From contig CAYRCC010000071.1 in assembly GCA_964422725.1 (NCBI GenBank), positions 1-5,468 of the forward strand: a stretch of 5,468 nt of DNA, given 5' to 3'. This stretch comes from CAKSNH01 sp964422725 (GTDB taxonomy: Bacteria > Bacillota > Clostridia > UBA1381). A model generated the notes under the pieces. That model was not told the DNA's origin. It did not search any database and saw only the letters and a program-made list of their open reading frames with translations. Each line of letters starts with the position of its first letter. The stretch's first letter is position 1. A program made the translations under genes and the position numbers. Shown one piece after another: positions 1 to 5,468 of the stretch.

Positions 1-84
1 CTAAGGGGCAACGCCCCTTACTACCAAACTCCCGACAAGTACCACAGGGATAGCAAATGAAATATGATAATATCTATGTCATAA
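1..84 (+). repeat. Diverged first unit of a hairpin repeat array
   Basis: It opens with a perfect 8-bp stem, TAAGGGGC / GCCCCTTA around an AAC loop (2-20). A C-rich spacer beginning CTACCAAA follows, then the module CACAGGGATAGCAAATGAA (43-61) and an AT-rich stretch (62-84). The hairpin and the CTACCAAA spacer recur at 85 and 157. The CACAGGGATAGCA module recurs inverted at 5329-5351. No coding potential is evident; a 75-codon reading frame across 57-284 only translates repeat sequence. The function is unknown, and it resembles a REP- or MITE-type dispersed intergenic repeat. Confidence 0.75.
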
Positions 85-227
85 TAAGGGGCAACGCCCC
101 TTACTACCAAAACCCCGATAACCGCCAAAAAGGTTCAAGGGTAACACCCTTGTTTGTAAGGGCAACGCCCCTTACTACCAAAACTGTGATAACCGCCAAA
201 AAGGTTCAATGGTGTTACCCTTGTCAG
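85..227 (+). repeat. Tandem pair of about 72-bp hairpin repeat units
   Basis: Unit A (85-156) and unit B (157-227) are near-identical direct repeats. Each has a TAAGGGGC-AAC-GCCCCTTA hairpin (unit B lacks one G), then CTACCAAAA, a short variable patch, GATAACCGCCAAAAAGGTT, and a second hairpin. In unit A the second hairpin is CAAGGGT-AAC-ACCCTTG (136-152). In unit B it is CAATGGT-GTT-ACCCTTG (207-223), with one stem mismatch and the loop in reverse complement. On the minus strand each second hairpin is followed by AACC and five T residues, so these units could also stop transcription leaving spoIIE. Confidence 0.85.
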
Positions 228-234
228 CCAAGGG

Positions 235-281
235 GTTTACAAAGGGGTACCCCCTTTGTAAACAAGGGGCTTTCGCCCCTT
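235..281 (-). terminator. Double hairpin just downstream of spoIIE
   Basis: Two adjacent stem-loops lie directly after the spoIIE stop codon. Read on the minus strand, the first is AAGGGGC-GAAA-GCCCCTT (281-264), a 7-bp stem capped by a GNRA-type tetraloop, 7 nt past the stop. The second is a perfect 13-bp stem with a 3-nt loop (263-235), arms GTTTACAAAGGGG / CCCCTTTGTAAAC. Neither is followed by a long U-tract, only GTTT after the first. Termination or 3'-end protection of the spoIIE mRNA is therefore inferred from position and stem strength. The sequence also resembles the neighbouring repeats, so it may simply be another array member. Confidence 0.5.
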
Positions 282-288
282 TAGCCCC

Positions 289-2592
289 TTACCCCATCAC
301 CACCACCGCCACACTCATATCGTCCTGTATACCGGTGCACGACCGTTTTGCCGCACCTTCAATAATATTCTCCGCAAGCTCCTGCGCCGACGAAAACTCC
401 GAAAACAACTTCTTCTTTATCCACTCACCGCGTACCAGACTTTTTCCGGCATCGCTCACCCCGTCCGACATCATCACTATAACGTCACCTTTCTTTAACA
501 TACGCCTGCTTATTTCAGTTTCCGCACTTCCCACCATTCCCGTCGGCAATGATGTCGAAAACACCGTTTCCACCTCACCGTCACTCAGTATATAGCTCTC
601 CGGCGCACCGGCTTTTATAAACTCCGCCTCGCCCGTCTGCTTGTCCACCACCAATAAGTCCACCGTTGAATAACATTCATGCTCCGACCTGAGCGCAAGC
701 GACGAGTTTATTATATTTATTCCGACATTCTTGTCAAATCCGGCACTTATAAACCGTTCAAGCAAATGCGTGGTCATACGGCTGTGCGCCATCGCGCGTT
801 TGCCGCTGCCCATACCGTCGCTTATCGCTACGGCGAGTTTTCCCTCATTCGTGGCAAAATCAACAATACTATCCCCGTTATCCTCTTCGCCCGACTTGCA
901 AATCTGCGCAAGTCCCACATCGGTCTGCATTCCGCTGCCCGTAACAAACGTCAGCCTGTCCGTACCGGCTGTGTACTCCGTATGCACCGGCATACCTATC
1001 ACATCGGAACATATTCTGCACACGCTCTCCGGCGAATAACTGCCGTAAATATCCATCGTCACCGCAATGTCGTGTCCGCCGCCGAGCGCGCATATATTAT
1101 CCGCGCTTATTCCGGCTTTGTCAAGCTCGCACGCAAGCTGTTTTTCCGTACTTTCCATAAATTCAAACCCAAGCTCCGCCTCTGAGGCAAGCTGTGCCAT
1201 TATCGCCGATATTTCATTGTACTGCTTTGCCAGCAAATCCCTGTTTTCCTCTATTTCACCGTTCCACATTCTGCGCTCCTTGTAAAGCTCGTACATATGC
1301 GAAAAACAATTTACCAGTTTTTCCGCTCTGACACACCTGTTTGAAAAGTCTTTCGGCATATCGGATACCTTTAATCTGCCGTTCTGCTCAATCAGCGAAA
1401 GCATTGTGTACATATCCTTGTACGTGTCGTTAAAGCTCCTCTGCCAGCAATGCGCCGCCATACCGCAGTTTTTGCATACACGCTCGGCAGTATCGTCAAA
1501 TATGACTGTTACGTCGTCTATATTCAAATGCTTTTTCGATATTTCGCAAAAGCTCTCCGAAAGCGCGGAAAATGCGGCGGCGGTACGATTTAGCTTGTCG
1601 ACAAGACAGTCTTTTATGCGTTTGCCGGTGTTTTCGGCGGCAGGGGCTGCCCCTTTTGCAAAAAAATCACCGACCTTTGCGTGAACCGACGGCGGAGTAA
1701 TCATAAACATAAACACAGCGCCTATAATTTCCGCCGCGTTTATCGGCAGCGACAGACTTGTCCCCTCGCACAGCATAACCACCGCACTTGCCGCCAGAAA
1801 TCCCAGCATAACGCCGTATCTGCCGAACCCCTTGAGCATATTTCCCATAATACCGCAAAAGCCGTAAAGACCCATAAGCGCGGATATGTTTTGCGTGTTT
1901 ACACCGCATACAAGTCCCGTTGCCAAAGAACCGGCACCGGCGGCGGCGAGAGCGGTATTCATAGAAATAAGCATAACGGCATACGCCGAAAGTATTTTTG
2001 TAACCTCCATACCGAAAGGCAGTACAATACCCGAAAATCCCATAATCACCGCCCCTGCCGCCACACAAAAGCATATAAGCTCCTCCTGCGACAGCTTTTT
2101 TCTGCGAGTGCCGACAATTGCGGCAGAGCTCGAAAACGCTATGTACATAAACGCCGTTATTATGGATTCGCACAAAAGCAGAAAAAAATCGTATACGGCG
2201 GCGGCAGTGTACGTATAAGATGCCAAACCGCTTACAAGCACACACGCACCGCACACCAGCGACGATATTATATTCATATTTTTGTAGTCCTCGCGTATTC
2301 TTGTGTAGAGCCAGAACAGAATCATTGAAAATATGTATTTCAGCACAGCCACACCCGCGCCGGCAGTTAAAAGTCCTATTGCCGCCGTCAAAATACCGAC
2401 GTATGCGATTTTTTTCTCGTACACCGCCGCGAACATAGCTGTACTAAACGGCGACATTCCCAGAAACATTGCGCGGCTTACCAAAAACAGCAAAACCGAC
2501 GGCGCAATATCGTTTTTTCGCGGTATACGCAGTATTTTGGACTGCTCGGTTTTACCGGTACTTACTCGTTTAAAAACTCCGACCTCATTCAT
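289..2592 (-). CDS. spoIIE: Stage II sporulation protein E, PP2C-type serine phosphatase (SpoIIE)
   Basis: SpoIIE dephosphorylates the anti-anti-sigma factor SpoIIAA, which releases sigma-F in the forespore, and it also acts at the polar septum with FtsZ. The 767-aa product has the family's three-part layout. Residues about 30-300 are a run of roughly ten hydrophobic helices. Residues about 310-560 form a soluble regulatory linker with a Cys cluster (C373, C376, C382, in CKNCGMAAHCW) characteristic of the family. Residues about 565-767 are the PP2C phosphatase domain, with metal-binding acidic motifs ISDGMGSG (D592), MSDGVSDA (D710, D714) and QDDMSVAV (D757, D758). The length is slightly below the roughly 827 aa of the Bacillus subtilis protein, and no key motif is missing. 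The start is supported by AGAGGT 8 nt upstream. The gene is monocistronic as far as the window shows. The tilS/hpt/ftsH genes often found after spoIIE in other Bacillota are not within the 288 bp downstream. Confidence 0.97.
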   Translation of the reverse strand: MNEVGVFKRVSTGKTEQSKILRIPRKNDIAPSVLLFLVSRAMFLGMSPFSTAMFAAVYEKKIAYVGILTAAIGLLTAGAGVAVLKYIFSMILFWLYTRIREDYKNMNIISSLVCGACVLVSGLASYTYTAAAVYDFFLLLCESIITAFMYIAFSSSAAIVGTRRKKLSQEELICFCVAAGAVIMGFSGIVLPFGMEVTKILSAYAVMLISMNTALAAAGAGSLATGLVCGVNTQNISALMGLYGFCGIMGNMLKGFGRYGVMLGFLAASAVVMLCEGTSLSLPINAAEIIGAVFMFMITPPSVHAKVGDFFAKGAAPAAENTGKRIKDCLVDKLNRTAAAFSALSESFCEISKKHLNIDDVTVIFDDTAERVCKNCGMAAHCWQRSFNDTYKDMYTMLSLIEQNGRLKVSDMPKDFSNRCVRAEKLVNCFSHMYELYKERRMWNGEIEENRDLLAKQYNEISAIMAQLASEAELGFEFMESTEKQLACELDKAGISADNICALGGGHDIAVTMDIYGSYSPESVCRICSDVIGMPVHTEYTAGTDRLTFVTGSGMQTDVGLAQICKSGEEDNGDSIVDFATNEGKLAVAISDGMGSGKRAMAHSRMTTHLLERFISAGFDKNVGINIINSSLALRSEHECYSTVDLLVVDKQTGEAEFIKAGAPESYILSDGEVETVFSTSLPTGMVGSAETEISRRMLKKGDVIVMMSDGVSDAGKSLVRGEWIKKKLFSEFSSAQELAENIIEGAAKRSCTGIQDDMSVAVVVMG

Positions 2593-2600
2593 AGCTTTAT

Positions 2601-2606
2601 ACCTCT
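2601..2606 (-). promoter_or_regulatory. Ribosome binding site of spoIIE
   Basis: AGAGGT, within a purine-rich AGAAAGAGGT, lies 8 nt before the ATG at 2592. This spacing supports the Met of MNEVGVFKRV as the start. Confidence 0.85.
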
Positions 2607-2653
2607 TTCTTCTTTTGATGTAATAAATTTGATTGTCATATCAAGGTACTAAT

Positions 2654-2665
2654 CATCATATGATG
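2654..2665. promoter_or_regulatory. 12-bp perfect palindrome at the spoIIE transcription start
   Basis: CATCATATGATG is a perfect inverted repeat centred between 2659 and 2660. The predicted transcription start, about 7 nt past the -10 box, falls near 2664, so the palindrome would cover about +1 to +11. A dimeric repressor could bind there, but the sequence matches no operator I can name. In this AT-rich leader it could also be chance. Confidence 0.35.
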
Positions 2666-2670
2666 TATTT

Positions 2671-2703
2671 ATTATAGCACTGTATGCGCACGAAATATGT
2701 CAT
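2671..2703 (-). promoter_or_regulatory. spoIIE promoter with perfect -10 and possible 21-bp-spaced -35
   Basis: On the minus strand TATAAT (2676-2671) is a consensus -10, preceded by TGC, giving an extended -10. ATGACA (2703-2698) matches five of six bases of the -35 consensus TTGACA but sits 21 bp away instead of 17. At normal spacing the hexamer is only CATATT. Known biology: the Bacillus subtilis spoIIE promoter is a sigma-A promoter with an unusually long 21-bp spacer that needs phosphorylated Spo0A. The same architecture here suggests Spo0A control. Weak 0A-box-like heptamers (5 of 7 to TGTCGAA) lie on the plus strand at 2698-2704 (TGTCATA) and 2711-2717 (TGTAAAA). The leader to the ATG is about 70 nt. 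Confidence 0.7.
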
Positions 2704-2742
2704 ATCGGCTTGTAAAAACGTGACATAAAAATTACAAAATCT

Positions 2743-2760
2743 GCGGTAAGGGGCGCGCCC
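2743..2760 (+). repeat. Truncated copy of the hairpin repeat between the two genes
   Basis: GCGGTAAGGGGC (2743-2754) is identical to 5285-5296 in the right-hand repeat. It is followed by a broken second arm, so that GGGCGCGCCC (2751-2760) forms its own 10-bp palindrome. It lies between the phosphorylase terminator and the spoIIE promoter and looks like a decayed member of the same repeat family. Confidence 0.55.
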
Positions 2761-2772
2761 ATTTGCACCAAC

Positions 2773-2806
2773 AAAAAAAGCGCAGCTTTCACACTGCACT
2801 TTTTTC
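2773..2806 (-). terminator. Intrinsic terminator of the GH112 phosphorylase gene
   Basis: On the minus strand AAAAAAGTGCAG pairs with CTGCGCTTTTTT around an 8-nt loop. This is a 12-bp stem with a single U-G wobble, ending in a run of seven T residues. It begins about 18 nt after the stop codon at 2823. The A-tract and T-tract symmetry would also allow it to act on the other strand. It separates the phosphorylase transcript from spoIIE. Confidence 0.9.
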
Positions 2807-2822
2807 GTTTCCGATATTTCAA

Positions 2823-4973
2823 TTACACATCAAGTACCGCTATATCATTTGCCGCCAGCTTCGCGCAAACACTGCCCTTGTCCGTCTTAACAGACGTTTC
2901 CTGTGCCTCGCCGCTGTTGTTGATTACAACAAGCTTGCCGCTTTCCGGATAATACGCACATTCGCAAAGCGCATTGTCTGTGATATACTTTTCAGCCGCC
3001 GCATCTGAACCCGTTGCATTGATAATAATATTCATAAGCGTTCTTGCGCTGAACTCGTTGTGCGTGTAACCGCCCATATAAATACCTTTACCCTTGCCGA
3101 ATTTATGCACGGTAAGCGCCGGTACACCGTCGTTTTCCGCAATAACCTCTGTGTCCGCATCGGTAATATAAATATTCTTGTTTCCGCCGATTTGAGCACC
3201 GTCAACAAAGCACTTGCAGCCCTTTACATCATATGTGTATCTGCCGTGACAAATTCTGTCGCCCAAATCCTCGTCAATACCCAAAACGTGCGCCATTCTG
3301 AAATACGTGTCCGCACCCTCGTATGCGCTCGACTGGTTGATTCCGATGAACACGCCGCCGTCGTGCGCCCATTTCGTAACAGCTGTGACAACGTCCGCAT
3401 CGCCCCACTGCTCATATCCCGACCACGCACTTCTCGCTGTGCCGGCATTGATGATAACATCATAATTGTCAACGCCGTTTTTCTTCACATCGTCAAACGA
3501 TATGAAATCAACGTCAAACGGAAGTCCTGCCAAGCTTTCTATAACGTTTATCAGGTCAACCTCAGGATGCTCGTGGTAATGTCCCGAACAAGTCCACGAT
3601 CTCAGACTGCCCCAGAACGTAAGTACGGCAACTTTCGGTTTCAGCACGTACGGCTTGCCCTCTGTGTGGAACTGCTTTATAAGTCTGAACTCGTTTGCAA
3701 GCTTTTCTATGTAGTCGTTAAAATCAGGGAACGGAAGTGTCAGCGACAAATAACCGCCCAAGCCTATTCTGTCAATCTTGTCGCGCAAAAGTCCGCGGCG
3801 CACGTTTTTCCAGTATGCTTTTGCATCTGCCGTCGGGTTTCCGCCCTCCATAAATGTAGGCGCACCGCCGAGTCCTACAGGGAACAGGTACGGGTGCAGA
3901 CGTATTTCGTGAGTTTCGACCGCATCAACTCCGGCGCAAAGACGCGTTTCAAACGCATTGAACACACACTTGATAAGTCCGTCAAAGCCGAATTCCTTAA
4001 ATCTCTTGCCCCACGGCTCAACGCCTACCCAGCTGTCATCATAGAACACATACGCAACCTTATCGTAAGAATGTGCAATGTCAACCAGCTTTTTGCCGAA
4101 CTCTATTACAAAATCGTTTATAAATTCCATCCAGTCGCGTTTCTTTTTGTCACACGTCAAATGCGTTGCGTGCAACATACCTTTGTTGATGAAATCCTCA
4201 GATGTCATTGCATAGCCGTACTTTTGCTCAAACTGTTTAAGCGCAAGCGGACTTACTGTAAAATCGTACGATGCCCAGTCTGAGAACAAGTGTCTGTTTC
4301 TTTCGTTAGAACCCCAAATCCATACAAAATTGTAAAACATTGATGTAAAACGCACTACCTTGGTTGCCGGATGCGATTCGCACCAGCCTTTCATCCACTC
4401 AATCATATATTCCTGAGTTTCGCTGTAGCGAGGGTCAATCTGCATAAGGTGTTCCTTGGTCCAGTTGTTGGTGGTGTGGTTGTACATAGAAATTTCTTCC
4501 CAAATTCTGTATGCAAGGAAGTTGACTGTATAGCGGTGATATGCGGTTGCGCCGTTTATGATAACTTTTCCGTCCGAATACGACCACTTTTCGACTTCCT
4601 CGCCGGTAGTTCTGTCAAACACCTGCCAGTAATCGCGGCTTTCTTGGGTTTCGTTTATTTTAAACTGTTCTTCAAAAAAGTCTGCCATCAGGTCAATGAC
4701 AACGGTGTCGCTTTCGGCAACGACCGGCTGTGTCATAAGAAATGTCTGCTGCAGCTTATCCGTATTTTTCTTTGCCCATTCGTTATGGTCACGGATAACG
4801 CATATTGTCGAATATATGCTGTAACCCGAATTGATAATCGACTCCGGAAGCTGTGTACCGTCACTGTCACGTATACAGTCCGCACCCCATTTTTCCACGA
4901 GTTTAAGTGTCAGTTCTTCCTGTCCCTCTTCGCCGGGAATGGTGAAACTGCCTTTTGTTAAGTCAATTGACAT
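2823..4973 (-). CDS. gnpA: GH112 beta-galactoside phosphorylase (galacto-N-biose/lacto-N-biose type, acceptor not certain)
   Basis: Family GH112 enzymes reversibly phosphorolyse a galactoside to alpha-galactose 1-phosphate plus the acceptor sugar. Known acceptors are N-acetylhexosamines (galacto-N-biose, lacto-N-biose) or L-rhamnose (Gal-beta-1,4-Rha). The protein is 716 aa, typical of the family, with no signal peptide or membrane segment, so it is cytoplasmic. An N-terminal TIM-barrel catalytic domain (about 1-435) carries the family segments KWGADCIRDSDGT (28-40), MYNHTTNNW (163-171), VVRFTSMFYNF (206-216) and YDDSWVGVEP (311-320). D313 aligns with the proposed general acid, Asp313, of the Bifidobacterium longum enzyme. 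A Rossmann-like middle domain (about 445-650) and a small C-terminal beta domain follow. The start is set at MSIDL, because GGAGGA lies 7 nt before it; a Met 12 codons upstream lacks that support and lies over the Shine-Dalgarno region. No transporter, hexosamine kinase or rhamnose genes are in the window, so the acceptor stays open. The symbol is the family-model name and would be wrong for a rhamnose-type enzyme. Confidence 0.93.
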   Translation of the reverse strand: MSIDLTKGSFTIPGEEGQEELTLKLVEKWGADCIRDSDGTQLPESIINSGYSIYSTICVIRDHNEWAKKNTDKLQQTFLMTQPVVAESDTVVIDLMADFFEEQFKINETQESRDYWQVFDRTTGEEVEKWSYSDGKVIINGATAYHRYTVNFLAYRIWEEISMYNHTTNNWTKEHLMQIDPRYSETQEYMIEWMKGWCESHPATKVVRFTSMFYNFVWIWGSNERNRHLFSDWASYDFTVSPLALKQFEQKYGYAMTSEDFINKGMLHATHLTCDKKKRDWMEFINDFVIEFGKKLVDIAHSYDKVAYVFYDDSWVGVEPWGKRFKEFGFDGLIKCVFNAFETRLCAGVDAVETHEIRLHPYLFPVGLGGAPTFMEGGNPTADAKAYWKNVRRGLLRDKIDRIGLGGYLSLTLPFPDFNDYIEKLANEFRLIKQFHTEGKPYVLKPKVAVLTFWGSLRSWTCSGHYHEHPEVDLINVIESLAGLPFDVDFISFDDVKKNGVDNYDVIINAGTARSAWSGYEQWGDADVVTAVTKWAHDGGVFIGINQSSAYEGADTYFRMAHVLGIDEDLGDRICHGRYTYDVKGCKCFVDGAQIGGNKNIYITDADTEVIAENDGVPALTVHKFGKGKGIYMGGYTHNEFSARTLMNIIINATGSDAAAEKYITDNALCECAYYPESGKLVVINNSGEAQETSVKTDKGSVCAKLAANDIAVLDV

Positions 4974-4980
4974 AATATTT

Positions 4981-4986
4981 TCCTCC
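4981..4986 (-). promoter_or_regulatory. Ribosome binding site that sets the phosphorylase start
   Basis: GGAGGA on the minus strand lies 7 nt upstream of the ATG at 4973. It is a near-perfect match to the anti-Shine-Dalgarno and excludes the in-frame ATGs at 5009 and 4988 as likely starts, since they lie at or upstream of this site. Confidence 0.92.
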
Positions 4987-5002
4987 ATTACATAGTACTT
5001 TT

Positions 5003-5021
5003 GCCGCAAAAATACCGCGGC
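5003..5021 (-). promoter_or_regulatory. Small GC-rich stem-loop in the phosphorylase leader
   Basis: GCCGC and GCGGC pair across a 9-nt loop, 16 nt upstream of the Shine-Dalgarno site and just after the predicted transcription start near 5026. The stem is only 5 bp. It could stabilise the 5' end of the mRNA or influence translation, but nothing ties it to a known riboswitch or leader class. Confidence 0.3.
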
Positions 5022-5032
5022 TTGCTTACAAA

Positions 5033-5061
5033 ATTATATCATACGCCGATTTAAAAGTAAA
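5033..5061 (-). promoter_or_regulatory. Sigma-A-type promoter of the phosphorylase gene
   Basis: On the minus strand TTTACT (5061-5056; four of six to TTGACA) and TATAAT (5038-5033; perfect) are separated by 17 bp. A TGA precedes the -10, giving an extended -10. The predicted start near 5026 gives a leader of about 53 nt. I saw no convincing CcpA cre site or other known sugar-regulator operator next to it. Confidence 0.8.
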
Positions 5062-5083
5062 TAGAAAAGGATAAAAAACGCGG

Positions 5084-5144
5084 AAAATAAGCCTGCGCGT
5101 GCAAATAAGCTTGCGCAAGCGCGAAAAAGCTATCGCGCTAAGCG
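5084..5144. repeat. Degenerate short repeats with palindrome upstream of the phosphorylase promoter
   Basis: AATAAGCCTGCGC (5086-5098) and AATAAGCTTGCGC (5104-5116) are direct copies with an 18-bp period. A looser third copy, AAAAAGCTATCGC, lies at 5124-5136. The second copy contains the perfect 12-bp palindrome GCTTGCGCAAGC (5109-5120). The block lies about 25-85 bp upstream of the -35 box. It could hold regulator sites or be part of the intergenic repeats; I cannot tell which. Confidence 0.45.
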
Positions 5145-5202
5145 GGGTTGATGGTATGCCGTCGCTGATATTGTAATAACCGCTGATGTTCGGTAAAATT
5201 CG

Positions 5203-5232
5203 CGTTTGTACAAACGTACAACGTTCAGAACG
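5203..5232. repeat. Two adjacent palindromes in intergenic DNA
   Basis: CGTTTGTACAAACG (5203-5216) is a perfect 14-bp palindrome. Six bases further, CGTTC-A-GAACG (5222-5232) has 5-bp arms around one base. They match no operator I recognise, including the CGAAC-N4-GTTCG LexA type. They lie inside a 70-codon minus-strand reading frame (5026-5238) that has no recognisable product. Confidence 0.4.
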
Positions 5233-5258
5233 GCACAAAATTTGCGAGCCTTGGCAAT

Positions 5259-5351
5259 CCGTTTTGGTGGTTATCGGGGTTTTGGCGGTAAGGGGCTACC
5301 GCCCCTTAGGAAAACTTTTGCTAAATTTATAGTTCATCTGCTATCCCTGTG
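5259..5351 (-). repeat. Inverted counterpart of the left-end composite repeat
   Basis: Read on the minus strand it starts with CACAGGGATAGCAGATGAA (5351-5333). A 20-nt variable spacer (5328-5309) follows, then a TAAGGGGC-GGTA-GCCCCTTA hairpin (5308-5289) and CCAAAACCCCGATAACC. The left-end copy at 43-133 has the same modules at almost the same spacing. The first block matches at 21 of 23 positions and the second at about 42 of 50. The hairpin loop differs (AAC versus GGTA) while both stems stay intact, which suggests the stem is what is conserved. Confidence 0.85.
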
Positions 5352-5352
5352 A

Positions 5353-5376
5353 CACTTTTGTCGTTTGACAAAAGTG
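5353..5376. repeat. Perfect 10-bp stem-loop beside the right-hand repeat
   Basis: CACTTTTGTC and GACAAAAGTG pair around a GTTT loop. There is no T-run after either side, so it is not a standard terminator. A shortened trace of the same module (CGACAAGT, 33-40) lies next to the CACAGGG block at the left end, so this hairpin seems to belong to the composite repeat. Confidence 0.7.
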
Positions 5377-5390
5377 CCCAAAAACAAACC

Positions 5391-5407
5391 AAGGGACGTT
5401 GCCCCTT
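5391..5407 (-). repeat. Outer hairpin of the right-hand repeat
   Basis: On the minus strand AAGGGGC-AAC-GTCCCTT forms a 7-bp stem with one G-U pair and the same AAC loop as the hairpins at 2-20 and 85-103. It occupies the position that the 2-20 hairpin holds in the left array. The remaining stretch, 5408-5468, shows no gene, RNA or repeat that I can support. Confidence 0.65.
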
Positions 5408-5468
5408 TCAGAATGTAGACTTATTAGTTTTGCTTAAAATTTTTGAAGAGGTTTCGCTGTCTGCGGAC

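Noticed and set aside
1..227. CRISPR-like array
   Set aside because: The units are adjacent 72-bp hairpin repeats with related, non-unique sequence between stems. There are no uniform unique spacers and no cas genes.
57..284. Plus-strand 75-codon frame in the left repeat array
   Set aside because: Its translation comes entirely from hairpin repeat units with no sign of protein constraint.
1667..2328. Frames of about 195 and 215 codons overlapping the membrane part of spoIIE
   Set aside because: Both are out of frame with, or antisense to, the recognised spoIIE gene and have low-complexity Arg/Tyr/Cys-rich translations. They are shadows.
2711..2725. CcpA cre-like site TGTAAAAACGTGACA upstream of spoIIE
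   Set aside because: It needs a one-base insertion to fit the cre consensus, so it is not a true match.
3060..4283. Plus-strand open frame of 407 codons antisense to the phosphorylase gene
   Set aside because: It lies wholly inside a strongly recognised GH112 gene, its translation is rich in Arg, Val and Cys without any family motif, and it lacks a convincing ribosome binding site. It is a shadow of the real gene.
5026..5238. Minus-strand 70-codon frame upstream of the phosphorylase
   Set aside because: It spans the predicted phosphorylase promoter and several palindromes, shows no motif, and seems to be translated intergenic repeat sequence.
43..5351. A single 5.3-kb transposon bounded by terminal inverted repeats
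   Set aside because: There is no transposase or integrase inside, homology extends outside both proposed ends, no target duplication is visible, and a core housekeeping sporulation gene lies within.

Overview
The window looks like chromosomal DNA from an anaerobic, endospore-forming member of the Clostridia (Bacillota), probably a gut-type lineage. The evidence is a complete spoIIE sporulation gene, purine-rich Shine-Dalgarno sites (GGAGGA, AGAGGT), sigma-A-type promoters with perfect TATAAT boxes, and a GH112 galactoside phosphorylase of the kind used on host- or plant-derived galactosides. The genus cannot be fixed from sequence reading alone.

Layout. Positions 1-288 hold no gene and are a dense array of short GC-rich hairpin repeats, including a tandem pair of about 72 bp. 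spoIIE (289-2592, minus strand) encodes the membrane-bound PP2C-type phosphatase that activates sigma-F in the forespore. Its upstream region (2593-2730) has a consensus -10 and a possible -35 at the 21-bp spacing known from Spo0A-activated promoters. A strong stem-loop terminator (about 2773-2806) closes the next gene, also on the minus strand: a GH112 beta-galactoside phosphorylase (2823-4973, 716 aa). This gene has its own Shine-Dalgarno site and sigma-A-type promoter. From 5062 to 5468 there is no credible gene. That stretch holds short palindromes, an 18-bp-period repeat, and the mirror-image counterpart of the left-end hairpin array.

The two genes point the same way but form separate transcription units, with a terminator, a promoter and a truncated repeat between them. 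I see no functional link: one belongs to sporulation and the other to galactoside catabolism. The most unusual structure is the inverted, collinear composite repeat at both ends (about 3-133 and 5259-5408). It keeps the same order of modules but varies in the spacers, which fits a dispersed intergenic repeat family better than the ends of one transposon. I found no transposase, CRISPR array, tRNA, rRNA, defence genes or clear new multi-gene system.
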